From Bacteroidota bacterium (GTDB lineage: Bacteria; Bacteroidota; Bacteroidia; Chitinophagales; Chitinophagaceae): a stretch of DNA of 64,000 nucleotides. A program made the translations under genes and the position numbers. This document shows, piece by piece, positions 45,458-53,072 of this stretch. Below the pieces are notes generated by a model that saw only the letters and a program-made list of their open reading frames with translations, was not told where the DNA came from and ran no database searches. How positions within the stretch are numbered: position 1 is the stretch's first letter; every line of letters starts with the position of its first letter. Location of the stretch: the NCBI GenBank assembly GCA_016868775.1, contig VGFT01000003.1:62001-126000 (forward strand), given 5' to 3'.

Positions 45458-46207
45458 CTAATTCAAACGCTTCTTCAGCGAGCTGACTTGTTGTTGAAGT
45501 CCGTTGACCACATTGGCTAGCTGCGACATATCCCATCGATTCTGTGCCGGAGGACGGGAAATGACCACCTGCGCCTGCCACATTTCAATCACTTCCTCAG
45601 TGCTGACGGTGTATGGATGAAAAGAAGGATTGTCACTAACCAGCGTAAGCTTGTTTCTCTGTCGGCCGTTTTTCTGCACCCGCTTGTATACAATCCCTTC
45701 GTTTCGCGACACCACGATGCAAGGCGTATCGTTCTTTACTTCCTCCAGGTCGTTTACCTTCTCTCCTACGATCACCGATCCACTCGGCGTTGGCAACATC
45801 GAATCGCCCACGATCTCAAAAGCCCGATAACTACCGCCCGCCAGCATTGGAAGCGTAAAGGTGTTCAACTCATCGATGAACTCCGGATCGGCATAACCGG
45901 CTAAATAACCCGCGGCCGCCTTAACCGGCACAAAAGGGATTTCCGTTCGAGTACCCGCCATTTTCAGGGCGCGGCGCTTGGATAAATACGTTCCCTTCTG
46001 CTCGCTAAGGTCCTTTCGCAAAAGATCATCCAAGGTCAATTTGAACATGTCCCCGATCTGCTCCAAAACATCGATCCGAGGCTCAGCCCGCTCTTCCTCA
46101 TAAGCGCCCAACAAGGAACGTTTGATGTTGAGTTTGTTGGCGAACTCCTCCTGCGTCCAGCCACGGAGCTTGCGTAAATACCGAAGGTTTTGATTTGCGT
46201 AGGCCAT
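45458..46207 (-). CDS. XRE/S24 (LexA/CI-like) transcriptional regulator
   Basis: A 249-residue repressor. Residues 1-65 are an HTH_3 domain (LRKLRGWTQEEFANKLNIKR SLLGAYEEERAEP). Residues about 90-215 are an S24 peptidase/dimerisation domain with a possible self-cleavage Ala-Gly (VKAAAGYLAGYADPEF), the Ser nucleophile in VGDSMLPTPSG and the general-base Lys in GIVYKRVQ. A short coiled coil (VVNGLQQQVSSLKKRLN) ends the protein. A cluster of TTTAG/CTAAA half-sites 14-40 nt upstream suggests autorepression. Such regulators can respond to DNA damage, but the target is unknown here. Confidence 0.88.
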   Translation of the reverse strand: MAYANQNLRYLRKLRGWTQEEFANKLNIKRSLLGAYEEERAEPRIDVLEQIGDMFKLTLDDLLRKDLSEQKGTYLSKRRALKMAGTRTEIPFVPVKAAAGYLAGYADPEFIDELNTFTLPMLAGGSYRAFEIVGDSMLPTPSGSVIVGEKVNDLEEVKNDTPCIVVSRNEGIVYKRVQKNGRQRNKLTLVSDNPSFHPYTVSTEEVIEMWQAQVVISRPPAQNRWDMSQLANVVNGLQQQVSSLKKRLN

Positions 46208-46220
46208 AAAACCTAATTTA

Positions 46221-46247
46221 TTTAGTGCAATATGCTAAATATTTTAG
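46221..46247. promoter_or_regulatory. Putative operator of TTTAG/CTAAA half-sites
   Basis: TTTAG (46221-46225), CTAAA (46235-46239) and TTTAG (46243-46247) form two overlapping inverted repeats, with N9 and N3 spacing, immediately upstream of the XRE/S24 gene and about 65 nt from surE. This is a natural binding site for the repressor itself. Confidence 0.5.
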
Positions 46248-46297
46248 AATTCTCCAAAAGATTTTTTGAGCGGCGGGCGATTACGGCAGGGGAATGA

Positions 46298-46305
46298 TAA
46301 ATTTG
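46298..46305 (+). promoter_or_regulatory. Putative -7 box for surE
   Basis: TAAATTTG (exact TAnnTTTG) ends 5 nt before the surE ATG, predicting a leaderless transcript. Confidence 0.45.
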
Positions 46306-46310
46306 GGCAC

Positions 46311-47111
46311 ATGAAAAAGCCCGTTGCCCCTAAAAAACCCTCCTCTCGGAAACCCATTATTCTCATTACCAATGACGATGGGATCACGGCACCGGGCATT
46401 CAAAATCTGGTCGAGGCCGTGCGCGACCTGGGGCTGATCGTTGTGGTGGCGCCCGACAAACCTCAGTCGGGCATGGGGCATGCCATTACGGTGGGACACC
46501 TGCTCCGCCTACACAAATCGCATCAATTCGGTGAGATCGAGGCATACTCGTGCACCGGCACCCCGGTGGACTGCGTGAAATTGGCGGTAGATAAAGTTCT
46601 CCATCGTAAACCCGACCTCTGTTTATCCGGCATCAATCACGGGGGCAATCACAGCATCAATGTCATTTACTCCGGTACCATGTCGGCCGCCGTCGAGGCC
46701 GCCATCGAAAGCATTCCGGCTGCGGGATTTTCCTTGCTCGACTACAGCATTGAAGCGGATTTTACCGCCGCCCGGCACTATGCCCGCGAGCTGGTTCAAC
46801 ACATGCTCAATACCAAATTGGATCCACACACAGTATTCAATGTCAACGTTCCGGCTAAACCGTTGGAAACATTAAAGGGACTGCGTCTATGTCGTCAGGC
46901 CTATGCGAAATACGAGGAGGATTTCATGGAGCGACACGACCCTTACGGCAAACCCTATTATTGGCTGACCGGGGAATTCGTGAACCACGACAAGGGAAAA
47001 GATACCGACGTTTGGGCCCTGGAACACAATTATGTAAGTGTTGTGCCCGTTCAATATGATCTGACGCGCTTTGAACAACTCGAGCGACTCAAGAAAACCT
47101 GGAAATTATGA
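46311..47111 (+). CDS. surE: 5'/3'-nucleotidase SurE
   Basis: SurE is a metal-dependent survival-protein phosphatase that removes 5' or 3' phosphate from nucleotides. The 266-residue protein has the metal site ILITNDDGITAPGIQNL, the catalytic region SGTPVDCVKLAV and DLCLSGINHGGNHSINVIYS. ATG 46311 is preferred to an in-frame TTG at 46266 because the -7 box lies between them. The gene overlaps the next by 4 nt (ATGA) and heads a surE-orf98-lpxB run. Confidence 0.95.
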   Translation: MKKPVAPKKPSSRKPIILITNDDGITAPGIQNLVEAVRDLGLIVVVAPDKPQSGMGHAITVGHLLRLHKSHQFGEIEAYSCTGTPVDCVKLAVDKVLHRKPDLCLSGINHGGNHSINVIYSGTMSAAVEAAIESIPAAGFSLLDYSIEADFTAARHYARELVQHMLNTKLDPHTVFNVNVPAKPLETLKGLRLCRQAYAKYEEDFMERHDPYGKPYYWLTGEFVNHDKGKDTDVWALEHNYVSVVPVQYDLTRFEQLERLKKTWKL

Positions 47112-47404
47112 TCCTGAAAAAAGATAATCTGCGACTTGGACTGACCTTGGGATTGGTTGGGCCCCTCCTCGGTCTGGTGATCATCTGGTTCTTGAAATTT
47201 GATCAGATCACCTTTGTCGAATTTTTGGAACAATATCTTTCCAGCAACCGACTCATCACCTCCATCGGCTCGCTGAGCCTACTGGCCAATGCCGTACTTT
47301 TCACGCTGTACATCAATACCGAGCGCGACGAAACCGCAAAAGGTATTTTTATTTCCACCGTGATCTACGGCATCGGGATCCTGGTCTTGAAAATCTTCAA
47401 CTGA
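47108..47404 (+). CDS. Small membrane protein, three predicted helices
   Basis: A 98-residue protein with three hydrophobic segments (about 9-28, LGLTLGLVGPLLGLVIIW; about 50-67, ITSIGSLSLLANAVLFTL; about 79-95, IFISTVIYGIGILVL) and short charged loops. It overlaps surE by 4 nt and precedes lpxB by 4 nt, so it is made from the same mRNA. The family is not recognised with certainty; the function is unknown. Confidence 0.8.
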   Translation: MILKKDNLRLGLTLGLVGPLLGLVIIWFLKFDQITFVEFLEQYLSSNRLITSIGSLSLLANAVLFTLYINTERDETAKGIFISTVIYGIGILVLKIFN

Positions 47405-47408
47405 TCCC

Positions 47409-48515
47409 TTGAAGTATTACATCATCGCCGGAGAAGCTTCAGGCGACCTTCAAGGCCGCTACTTGGTTCGCGCCCTGCGGCAACAAGATCCCCTGGCACA
47501 GATCCGCTGCTGGGGGGGCGATGGCATGAAAGAAGAAGGTGCCACCTTGGTCAAACATTTTCGCGACCTGGCCTTCATGGGATTTTTCGAGGTACTCCGC
47601 AACCTCCCCACCATCCTCCGAAATTTGAGCTTTTGCAAAAAAGATATCCAATCCTTTCATCCCGATGTAGTGGTGCTGATCGATTATCCCGGGTTCAACC
47701 TCCGCATCGCCCAATGGGCCAAATACGCCGGATATAAAGTTGTCTATTACATATCCCCCCAAGTATGGGCCTGGAAAGCAAACCGAGTGAACAGGATGAA
47801 AGAATGCATCGATCGCCTGCTGGTGATCCTGCCCTTTGAAGATGAATACTACCGAAAACACTGGAATTGGGAAGTCGACTATGTCGGTCACCCACTGGCA
47901 CAAGTAACCGCCGAAAAACTGGCCACCCATCCACCCGTCGCCCATCCATCGAGCCAAGTGGCCCTGCTACCCGGCAGCCGCAAACAAGAGATACAAAAAA
48001 AATTACCGGTGATGCTGGCAGTCACCCGCCACTTCCCCCACCACCGATTCGTGGTGGCGGCAGCACCCGGATTGGACATGGAATTTTATCAATCCTTCCT
48101 GCACGGCTATTCCAATGTGGAGATCCGACAAGGGCATACCTATGACATTTTATTGGGATCAGACGCTGCGCTTGTTACCAGCGGCACGGCCACCCTGGAA
48201 ACCGCGCTGCTCGGCATCCCGGAAGCCGTATGCTATAAAGGCAATCCGCTCAGCTATGCCATCGCCAAACGACTGGTTAAAATACCGTACATATCCCTCG
48301 TCAACCTGATCCTGGGTAAACCCGCGGTCAAGGAGTTCGTACAACATCAAATGAATGAGGAAAATCTTCGAAACGAATTGGATCAACTGCTGAATAACGA
48401 AGGAAGAAGAGTAGATATGAAAGCCGACTTTCAGACACTGCGATCGCAGCTGGAAATAGGCGGCGCCGCCGCTGAAAATGCCGCGCGGATCATTGTTCGG
48501 GAATTAGCGAAGTAA
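47409..48515 (+). CDS. lpxB: Lipid-A-disaccharide synthase (TTG start)
   Basis: LpxB joins UDP-2,3-diacylglucosamine and lipid X to give the lipid A disaccharide at the inner membrane. The 368-residue GT19 protein has the N-terminal YYIIAGEASGDLQGRYLVRA, YYISPQVWAWKANRV, the acceptor segment YVGHPLAQV, the donor loop VALLPGSRKQEIQKKLPVML and VTSGTATLETALLGIPEAV. The TTG at 47409 is the only start compatible with the conserved N-terminus. Its 3' end overlaps the convergent small gene by 12 nt. Confidence 0.95.
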   Translation: MKYYIIAGEASGDLQGRYLVRALRQQDPLAQIRCWGGDGMKEEGATLVKHFRDLAFMGFFEVLRNLPTILRNLSFCKKDIQSFHPDVVVLIDYPGFNLRIAQWAKYAGYKVVYYISPQVWAWKANRVNRMKECIDRLLVILPFEDEYYRKHWNWEVDYVGHPLAQVTAEKLATHPPVAHPSSQVALLPGSRKQEIQKKLPVMLAVTRHFPHHRFVVAAAPGLDMEFYQSFLHGYSNVEIRQGHTYDILLGSDAALVTSGTATLETALLGIPEAVCYKGNPLSYAIAKRLVKIPYISLVNLILGKPAVKEFVQHQMNEENLRNELDQLLNNEGRRVDMKADFQTLRSQLEIGGAAAENAARIIVRELAK

Positions 48516-48665
48516 CTTGACGGCCAAAATAACAAGACACAACAAAAAGATCAATAAGCTAATCCGATTGATGCCGTGCATGTAGCCGATCCACGCACTT
48601 TTGGGCCGATTGGGATCTTTTTTTCGCAAGTACAGATACTCCGCCAATTGTTTGATTACACTCAT
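48504..48665 (-). CDS. 53-residue membrane protein (DUF6728-like)
   Basis: A short frame on the minus strand begins ATG at 48665 and ends TAA at 48504-48506. The product has a basic N-terminal half (LAEYLYLRKKDPNRPKSAWI), then GYMHGINRISLLIFLL and a single transmembrane helix ending VILAVKLLR. The YLYLRKKDPNxP and MHGINRIS segments match a small Bacteroidota family I recall as DUF6728; the number is from memory. It overlaps the lpxB 3' end by 12 nt in the opposite direction. The function is unknown. Strong protein-like character and a clean start support a real gene. Confidence 0.75.
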   Translation of the reverse strand: MSVIKQLAEYLYLRKKDPNRPKSAWIGYMHGINRISLLIFLLCLVILAVKLLR

Positions 48666-48704
48666 TATACAAATGTAACAAGCGATGGTTACGTTGGTTT
48701 ACCC

Positions 48705-48712
48705 TATCTTTG
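48705..48712 (+). promoter_or_regulatory. Putative -7 box for the DEAD-box helicase gene
   Basis: TATCTTTG (exact TAnnTTTG), 127 nt before the GTG start, leaving a leader of about 120 nt. The leader ends with ATCATTTAA, also present near the end of the RRM gene leader (39064-39072). Confidence 0.45.
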
Positions 48713-48838
48713 TATTTCTTCTGTTAGCTCACATTGGGTACCCGCGGTTCCTTCCGCTTCTCGTTAGGGCATAATTGAAGGCGGATAATGGATCTCTTGA
48801 TCGCCTTATCACATTTTTTTACTTAAATCATTTAACCA

Positions 48839-50362
48839 GTGAGTTTTCAACCCCTGGGGCTGATCGATCCGATCTTACAAGCCCTGCAACAACAAGGATA
48901 CACCCATCCTACCCCCATTCAGGAAAAAGCCATCCCGGCCATCCTGCAACAACGTGACCTGCTCGGTTGCGCGCAAACCGGCACCGGAAAAACGGCTGCC
49001 TTCGTGCTGCCCGTGCTGCAACTGCTGCACGTGTCACCACCCTCTGCCGCCAAACGTCCCCCGATCCGAACCTTGATCCTGACCCCTACCCGTGAGTTGG
49101 CCATCCAGATCGGCGATAACATTGCCGCCTACGGAAAGAACCTTCCCCTTAAACACCTGGTGATCTTTGGAGGCGTGGGACAACAACCACAAGTAGACGG
49201 ACTCAAACGAGGCATCGACATCCTAGTGGCTACACCGGGCCGTTTGCTTGATCTCATGCAACAAGGTTTTGTACACTTGAACGATATCCGATTCTTTATT
49301 CTGGACGAGGCCGATCGCATGCTCGACATGGGATTCATTCACGACGTACGCAAAGTGATCGCCAAACTACCGGTAAAACGACAAACCTTATTTTTCTCAG
49401 CTACCATGCCCCCGGAAATTCAACAACTCGCCGGAGAATTGTTGACCGATCCGATAAAAGTGGAAGTTACACCCGTCTCCTCCACCGCCGAGATGATCCA
49501 ACAACACGTGTATCACACCAACCGTCAGACCAAAAAAGATTTGCTGATTCACTTGCTGGAGGATAAAAATCTTCGCTCCGTACTGGTCTTCACCCAAATG
49601 AAACATGCGGCGAATCGCCTGTGTGAACAACTCAGCAAAGCGGGTATCCGCGCCGAGGCCATTCACGGAAACAAATCACAAACCGCCCGCGTACAGGCCT
49701 TGGAGAATTTCAAGAGCCGTAAAACACGCGTGCTGGTGGCTACCGATATTGCTGCCCGCGGAATTGATATTGATGAGCTCAGTCACGTTGTGAACTTCGA
49801 CCTGCCGAACATTCCGGAAACCTATGTGCATCGAATCGGAAGAACCGGTCGCGCCGGTGTCAGCGGCGTAGCCATCTCCTTGTGCGAGCCCGCCGAAAAA
49901 CCATTTTTGCGCGATATCGAAAAATTGATTCGCAAGCATGTTCCCGTCGTAGCCGATCATCCTTATCCGGTTGATCCGAATGCGCCTGTTGAAGTAGCCG
50001 CAGCGTTGCAGCGCGTACCGCATGGAGGAAGACAAAAACGTCCGGTGTCCGGTGTCCGGAGTCCAATGAGAGAGCAAAAGCGTCCAATGAACAATGGCCA
50101 ACGTCCAATATCAGAAAAGAAACGTCCGGTGTCCGGTGACCAAAAACGTCCGGTGTCCGGTGACCGGAGTCCGATGAGAGATAGAAATGGTTCGGTGTCA
50201 AACCAACCGACCCTGCCGCGTCGCAAACAGAACCGGGAGGCGGAAATGCCAAAACCCAATCCAATCAAGCAAGCCCCGCGTAACAACCAATCATCCGGTC
50301 ATACCAATCCGAATGCGCCGTGGAATAAGCAGCAATTCGATGATCAGGTGGATCGGTGGTAG
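48839..50362 (+). CDS. DEAD-box RNA helicase (RhlE type) with repeat-built tail
   Basis: A 507-residue ATP-dependent RNA helicase. All motifs are present: Q-motif ([17 protein letters not shown]), I ([12 protein letters not shown]), Ia ([12 protein letters not shown]), II ([11 protein letters not shown]), III ([14 protein letters not shown]), V ([17 protein letters not shown]) and VI ([12 protein letters not shown]). The core ends near residue 375. The tail is basic and low-complexity, with repeated KRPVSG and RSPMR elements at about 398-455, typical in charge for RNA contact but unusual in being encoded by short DNA repeats. The start codon is GTG. The long leader suggests cold-regulated expression. 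Confidence 0.93.
   Translation: MSFQPLGLIDPILQALQQQGYTHPTPIQEKAIPAILQQRDLLGCAQTGTGKTAAFVLPVLQLLHVSPPSAAKRPPIRTLILTPTRELAIQIGDNIAAYGKNLPLKHLVIFGGVGQQPQVDGLKRGIDILVATPGRLLDLMQQGFVHLNDIRFFILDEADRMLDMGFIHDVRKVIAKLPVKRQTLFFSATMPPEIQQLAGELLTDPIKVEVTPVSSTAEMIQQHVYHTNRQTKKDLLIHLLEDKNLRSVLVFTQMKHAANRLCEQLSKAGIRAEAIHGNKSQTARVQALENFKSRKTRVLVATDIAARGIDIDELSHVVNFDLPNIPETYVHRIGRTGRAGVSGVAISLCEPAEKPFLRDIEKLIRKHVPVVADHPYPVDPNAPVEVAAALQRVPHGGRQKRPVSGVRSPMREQKRPMNNGQRPISEKKRPVSGDQKRPVSGDRSPMRDRNGSVSNQPTLPRRKQNREAEMPKPNPIKQAPRNNQSSGHTNPNAPWNKQQFDDQVDRW
50032..50181 (+). repeat. Short repeats within the helicase C-terminal coding region
   Basis: The motif ACGTCCGGTGTCCGGTG occurs at about 50037, 50122 and 50146, within near-identical blocks of about 40 bp (50032-50072 and 50141-50181) that continue CGGAGTCC-RATGAGAGA. 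The inner unit is a 7-bp GGTGTCC period. It encodes the KRPVSG...RSPMR tail. Confidence 0.8.
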
Positions 50363-50366
50363 AGGC

Positions 50367-50397
50367 TTGGCAAGTATGCGTTGACTTGGTATATTTG
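50367..50397 (+). promoter_or_regulatory. Putative promoter of tRNA-Ala
   Basis: TTG (50367-50369), 20-nt spacer, TATATTTG (50390-50397): an excellent match to the Bacteroidota consensus, 8 nt before the tRNA 5' end. Confidence 0.6.
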
Positions 50398-50405
50398 CAC
50401 CCCTT

Positions 50406-50479
<74 letters not shown>

Positions 50480-50481
50480 CT

Positions 50482-50508
50482 AAGCCTGCGTTGAGATGCA
50501 GGCTTTTT
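50482..50508 (+). terminator. Rho-independent terminator after tRNA-Ala
   Basis: AAGCCTGC pairs with GCAGGCTT around an 8-nt loop and is followed by TTTTT. Confidence 0.85.
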
Positions 50509-50938
50509 TATGTCATTTTTTGTTTGAGAGAGTCCCGATTCTGCTTCAGACGTACTCCTTTTGGTCATTGAACGTGTGCTGGACCAGCTGTTGTTGCAAC
50601 ACAAAAATCCGGTGCAACTTTTAGACATCACGAGTAACGATAGCAATAGTTTAAATCATAAAATCTGACGCACATAGAAAATTAATCTTTTCCCGAGGGA
50701 CGCAACCTCCACCCTGACCGGAAAACATTACAGGCAAACATGCTTCAAAATTCATGTAATCACGGAGCGGATGTTTGCCTATTCAGATGAAGACAACTAC
50801 CTAACCCATTGGCATAATGATTTAATTATGAATATATTGTGGCATAAAAAAGATGAATTATAACACCGCTGCAACAGTAAATTCGGACAGCAATGATGAA
50901 GTTGACAAAGATTTTGCTAAACTTGTATACATAAAAAA
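50509..50938. other. A+T-rich gap without a recognisable gene
   Basis: About 430 nt between the tRNA-Ala terminator and an orphan lipoprotein gene. Two plus-strand stretches are open but lack a plausible start: about 46 codons ending at the TGA near 50668 (ends LLDITSNDSNSLNHKI), and about 62 codons ending near 50863 (contains FAYSDEDNYLTHWHNDL). They could be gene debris. No integrase, direct repeat of the tRNA 3' end or IS end was found by eye. Confidence 0.4.
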
Positions 50939-51547
50939 ATGTTCATGAAAACAAATTCAACAGTTTGGAAATTAATGCTGTTCGCATCCTTGACGTTTAT
51001 TCTAACAGGTTGCTTAGAAACAGAAGTGCCCTTATCAAACAAAGCCGACAGAGTTCCTTCTAGTATTATGGGGACTTGGATCAAATCGGATCAGCTTAAC
51101 GAAAAGGACAAGGACATTACAAAATTTAAAGTGGCACTTCTTCCCGGAAACCAAAACATCATCAAGATCGAAGAAATATCCTACTCCAAGGAAATGGAAA
51201 GTTGGAGCACAGATAGAACTTATGTAGGCCATCTTACCCGTATTGGCGATGATTTGTTTATTAGTTATTGCGAACCGGATGCTTCGGTGCTAGAAAGCGC
51301 CTACACAATGAGCGAGCATTTAACGAATACAAGCTGGAGAATTTGTAAGATAAGTTCTCGATTCAACCCATTCTACGTCCAATCGAAAAGTGATAACGTA
51401 TCCATGATGAAACTTCGTTGGGTAACCGAAAACATATTGGACGAGATAAAAGAAATTCCTGTTCTATACAACTTGGTCGCCAGCCACAAAGATCTTAGCT
51501 GGTTCTACGACAAAGACGACGATCTGGTTTGGATCAAGTCAGAATAA
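50939..51547 (+). CDS. Orphan predicted lipoprotein
   Basis: A 202-residue protein with a lipoprotein signal (MLFASLTFILTGCLETE). The mature part includes IMGTWIKSDQLNEKDKDITK, VALLPGNQNIIKIEEISYSK and ends DLSWFYDKDDDLVWIKSE. It reads like a small lipocalin-like or quality-control lipoprotein (a G-x-W near the mature N-terminus), but no family is recognised. Start may be ATG 50939 or 50945. Codon use and flanks are A+T-richer than neighbours, and it follows a tRNA gene, so horizontal origin is possible. The function is unknown. Confidence 0.7.
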   Translation: MFMKTNSTVWKLMLFASLTFILTGCLETEVPLSNKADRVPSSIMGTWIKSDQLNEKDKDITKFKVALLPGNQNIIKIEEISYSKEMESWSTDRTYVGHLTRIGDDLFISYCEPDASVLESAYTMSEHLTNTSWRICKISSRFNPFYVQSKSDNVSMMKLRWVTENILDEIKEIPVLYNLVASHKDLSWFYDKDDDLVWIKSE

Positions 51548-51569
51548 TGATGCCCAAAACGCGCATATG

Positions 51570-51644
51570 ACTCAAACAAAAAATTTTTTTGTTTGAGTAG
51601 TTTGAAAAGTTTGAGAAGTTTGAATAGCTTAAGAGGTTGAAGAG
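51570..51644. repeat. Palindrome plus 6x9-bp GTTTG repeat array
   Basis: ACTCAAACAAAAAA and TTTTTTGTTTGAGT (51570-51583, 51585-51598) form a perfect 14-bp inverted repeat around one base. From 51591 six 9-bp units follow: GTTTGAGTA, GTTTGAAAA, GTTTGAGAA, GTTTGAATA, GCTTAAGAG, GTTGAAGAG, decaying toward gltA. The element lies between convergent genes and may act as a terminator. Confidence 0.8.
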
Positions 51645-51647
51645 TTA

Positions 51648-52973
51648 TTACTCTCCCCAAATGCTTTCCTTACCGGCCAGCCACTGTTTTACATTGTCGG
51701 TGGTGACGGACTTGGGCCGCTCCAATGGGAATCCCAGAGCACGATCCCAGCAAAGACTGCTCAATACACCCAATGCGCGGCTTACTGCGAACAACACGGT
51801 ATAAAATTCATACTCCACCATGCCATAGTGCACCAGCAAAGCGCCGCTGTGTGCATCGACGTTTGGCCAGGGATTCTTGATCTTGCCCAGCGATTGCAAA
51901 ATGGGCGGAACAGTATCGTATATGTTCCAAACCGTATTCACCAACTTATCATCGGGCATGTGTTTTTTTCCAAATTCCATCTGCGCAGTGAAACGCGGAT
52001 CGGTCTTGCGCAGTACAGCATGACCATATCCCGGAACCACTTTCCCCTCGCTCAAGGTTTTCTTTACATAGTCCGCAATCTGCTCCTTGGAAGGAAGATC
52101 TGTTTGTAGTTCGGCTTGCATTTCAAAGATCCACTTGATCACTTCTTGGTTGGCCAAGCCGTGCAGGGGACCCGCCAAACCGTTCATACCGGCCGCATAG
52201 CTCAGGTAGGGATCGCTCAGGGCCGAACCAACCAGATGCGTCGTATGTGCCGATACGTTACCACCCTCATGATCGGCGTGGATGGTCATGTATAACCGCA
52301 TCAATTCCTTGAAACTCTCATCGCTGTAACCCAACATATGCGCAAAGTTTCCCGCCCAATCCAACATTCCATTGGGTTGAATGTGTTCGCTGTTCTTGTA
52401 TTTACGGCGGTAAATATAGGCGGCGATGCGGGGTAAGCGGGATAAGAGGATGATGCTGTCGTCAAAAATGGGCAGCCAATAATCTTTTTTATTGATGCCC
52501 TCTGCATATTTCTGCTGAAAATAGCTCTCGGTCTGCAAGGCCATCACACCAACTACGAACATGGTCATGGGATGGGTGCTGATCGGAAGCGCATCGATGG
52601 CTTCAAACACATGCGTGGGCACATGGCTTCGGCGTTGCAAGACGGAGGTGACGTGATTGGCCTCGTCCTCCGTTGGCAAATCTCCCACGAGCATCAAATA
52701 AAACAATCCCTCGGGAAGCGGTTCCTGTCCACCGGGTGCCTTGGGCAGTTTTTTTTGCAGCTCGGGAATCGAGTACCCACGAAACCGGATACCCTCTTGC
52801 GCATCCAACAAGGATGTTTCTGTGACCAAGCCGGTGATGCCCCGCATACCTTGGTAGATCTGTGCAAGGGTAACCTCCCCAAGCACTTTATTTCCATGCT
52901 CTTTGAGCAAATCTTTGATCTCCAGCGCAAGGGCATCGGCTTTTGCCTTGAAGCGGTCTTTTATGATTCCCAT
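51648..52973 (-). CDS. gltA: Citrate synthase, mitochondrial-like type
   Basis: Condenses acetyl-CoA and oxaloacetate to citrate, the first TCA-cycle step. The 441-residue protein carries the catalytic His residues in LAGPLHGLANQEV and PGYGHAVLRKTDPRF and the catalytic Asp in WPNVDAHSGALL. RGYSIPELQKKLPKA and HADHEGGNVSAHTTHLVGSA match the eukaryotic mitochondrial enzyme type found in many Bacteroidota, rather than the hexameric E. coli type. It is monocistronic in appearance. Confidence 0.95.
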   Translation of the reverse strand: MGIIKDRFKAKADALALEIKDLLKEHGNKVLGEVTLAQIYQGMRGITGLVTETSLLDAQEGIRFRGYSIPELQKKLPKAPGGQEPLPEGLFYLMLVGDLPTEDEANHVTSVLQRRSHVPTHVFEAIDALPISTHPMTMFVVGVMALQTESYFQQKYAEGINKKDYWLPIFDDSIILLSRLPRIAAYIYRRKYKNSEHIQPNGMLDWAGNFAHMLGYSDESFKELMRLYMTIHADHEGGNVSAHTTHLVGSALSDPYLSYAAGMNGLAGPLHGLANQEVIKWIFEMQAELQTDLPSKEQIADYVKKTLSEGKVVPGYGHAVLRKTDPRFTAQMEFGKKHMPDDKLVNTVWNIYDTVPPILQSLGKIKNPWPNVDAHSGALLVHYGMVEYEFYTVLFAVSRALGVLSSLCWDRALGFPLERPKSVTTDNVKQWLAGKESIWGE

Positions 52974-53072
52974 GGGACGAAAATTTTAATCTTGACAAGC
53001 ACCCGGAAACGGGTACGCGAAATTACTAAAGACCGAATCGGGAAAAAAATATCTTGATACCGAGAAACGGAA

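Noticed and set aside
50032-50181. CRISPR array
   Set aside because: Repeats are short, irregular and in frame inside the helicase gene; no regular spacers and no cas genes.
50680-50863. About 62 open codons ending HWHNDLIMNILWHKKDEL
   Set aside because: No start codon near its beginning and no recognisable family; recorded only as possible debris.
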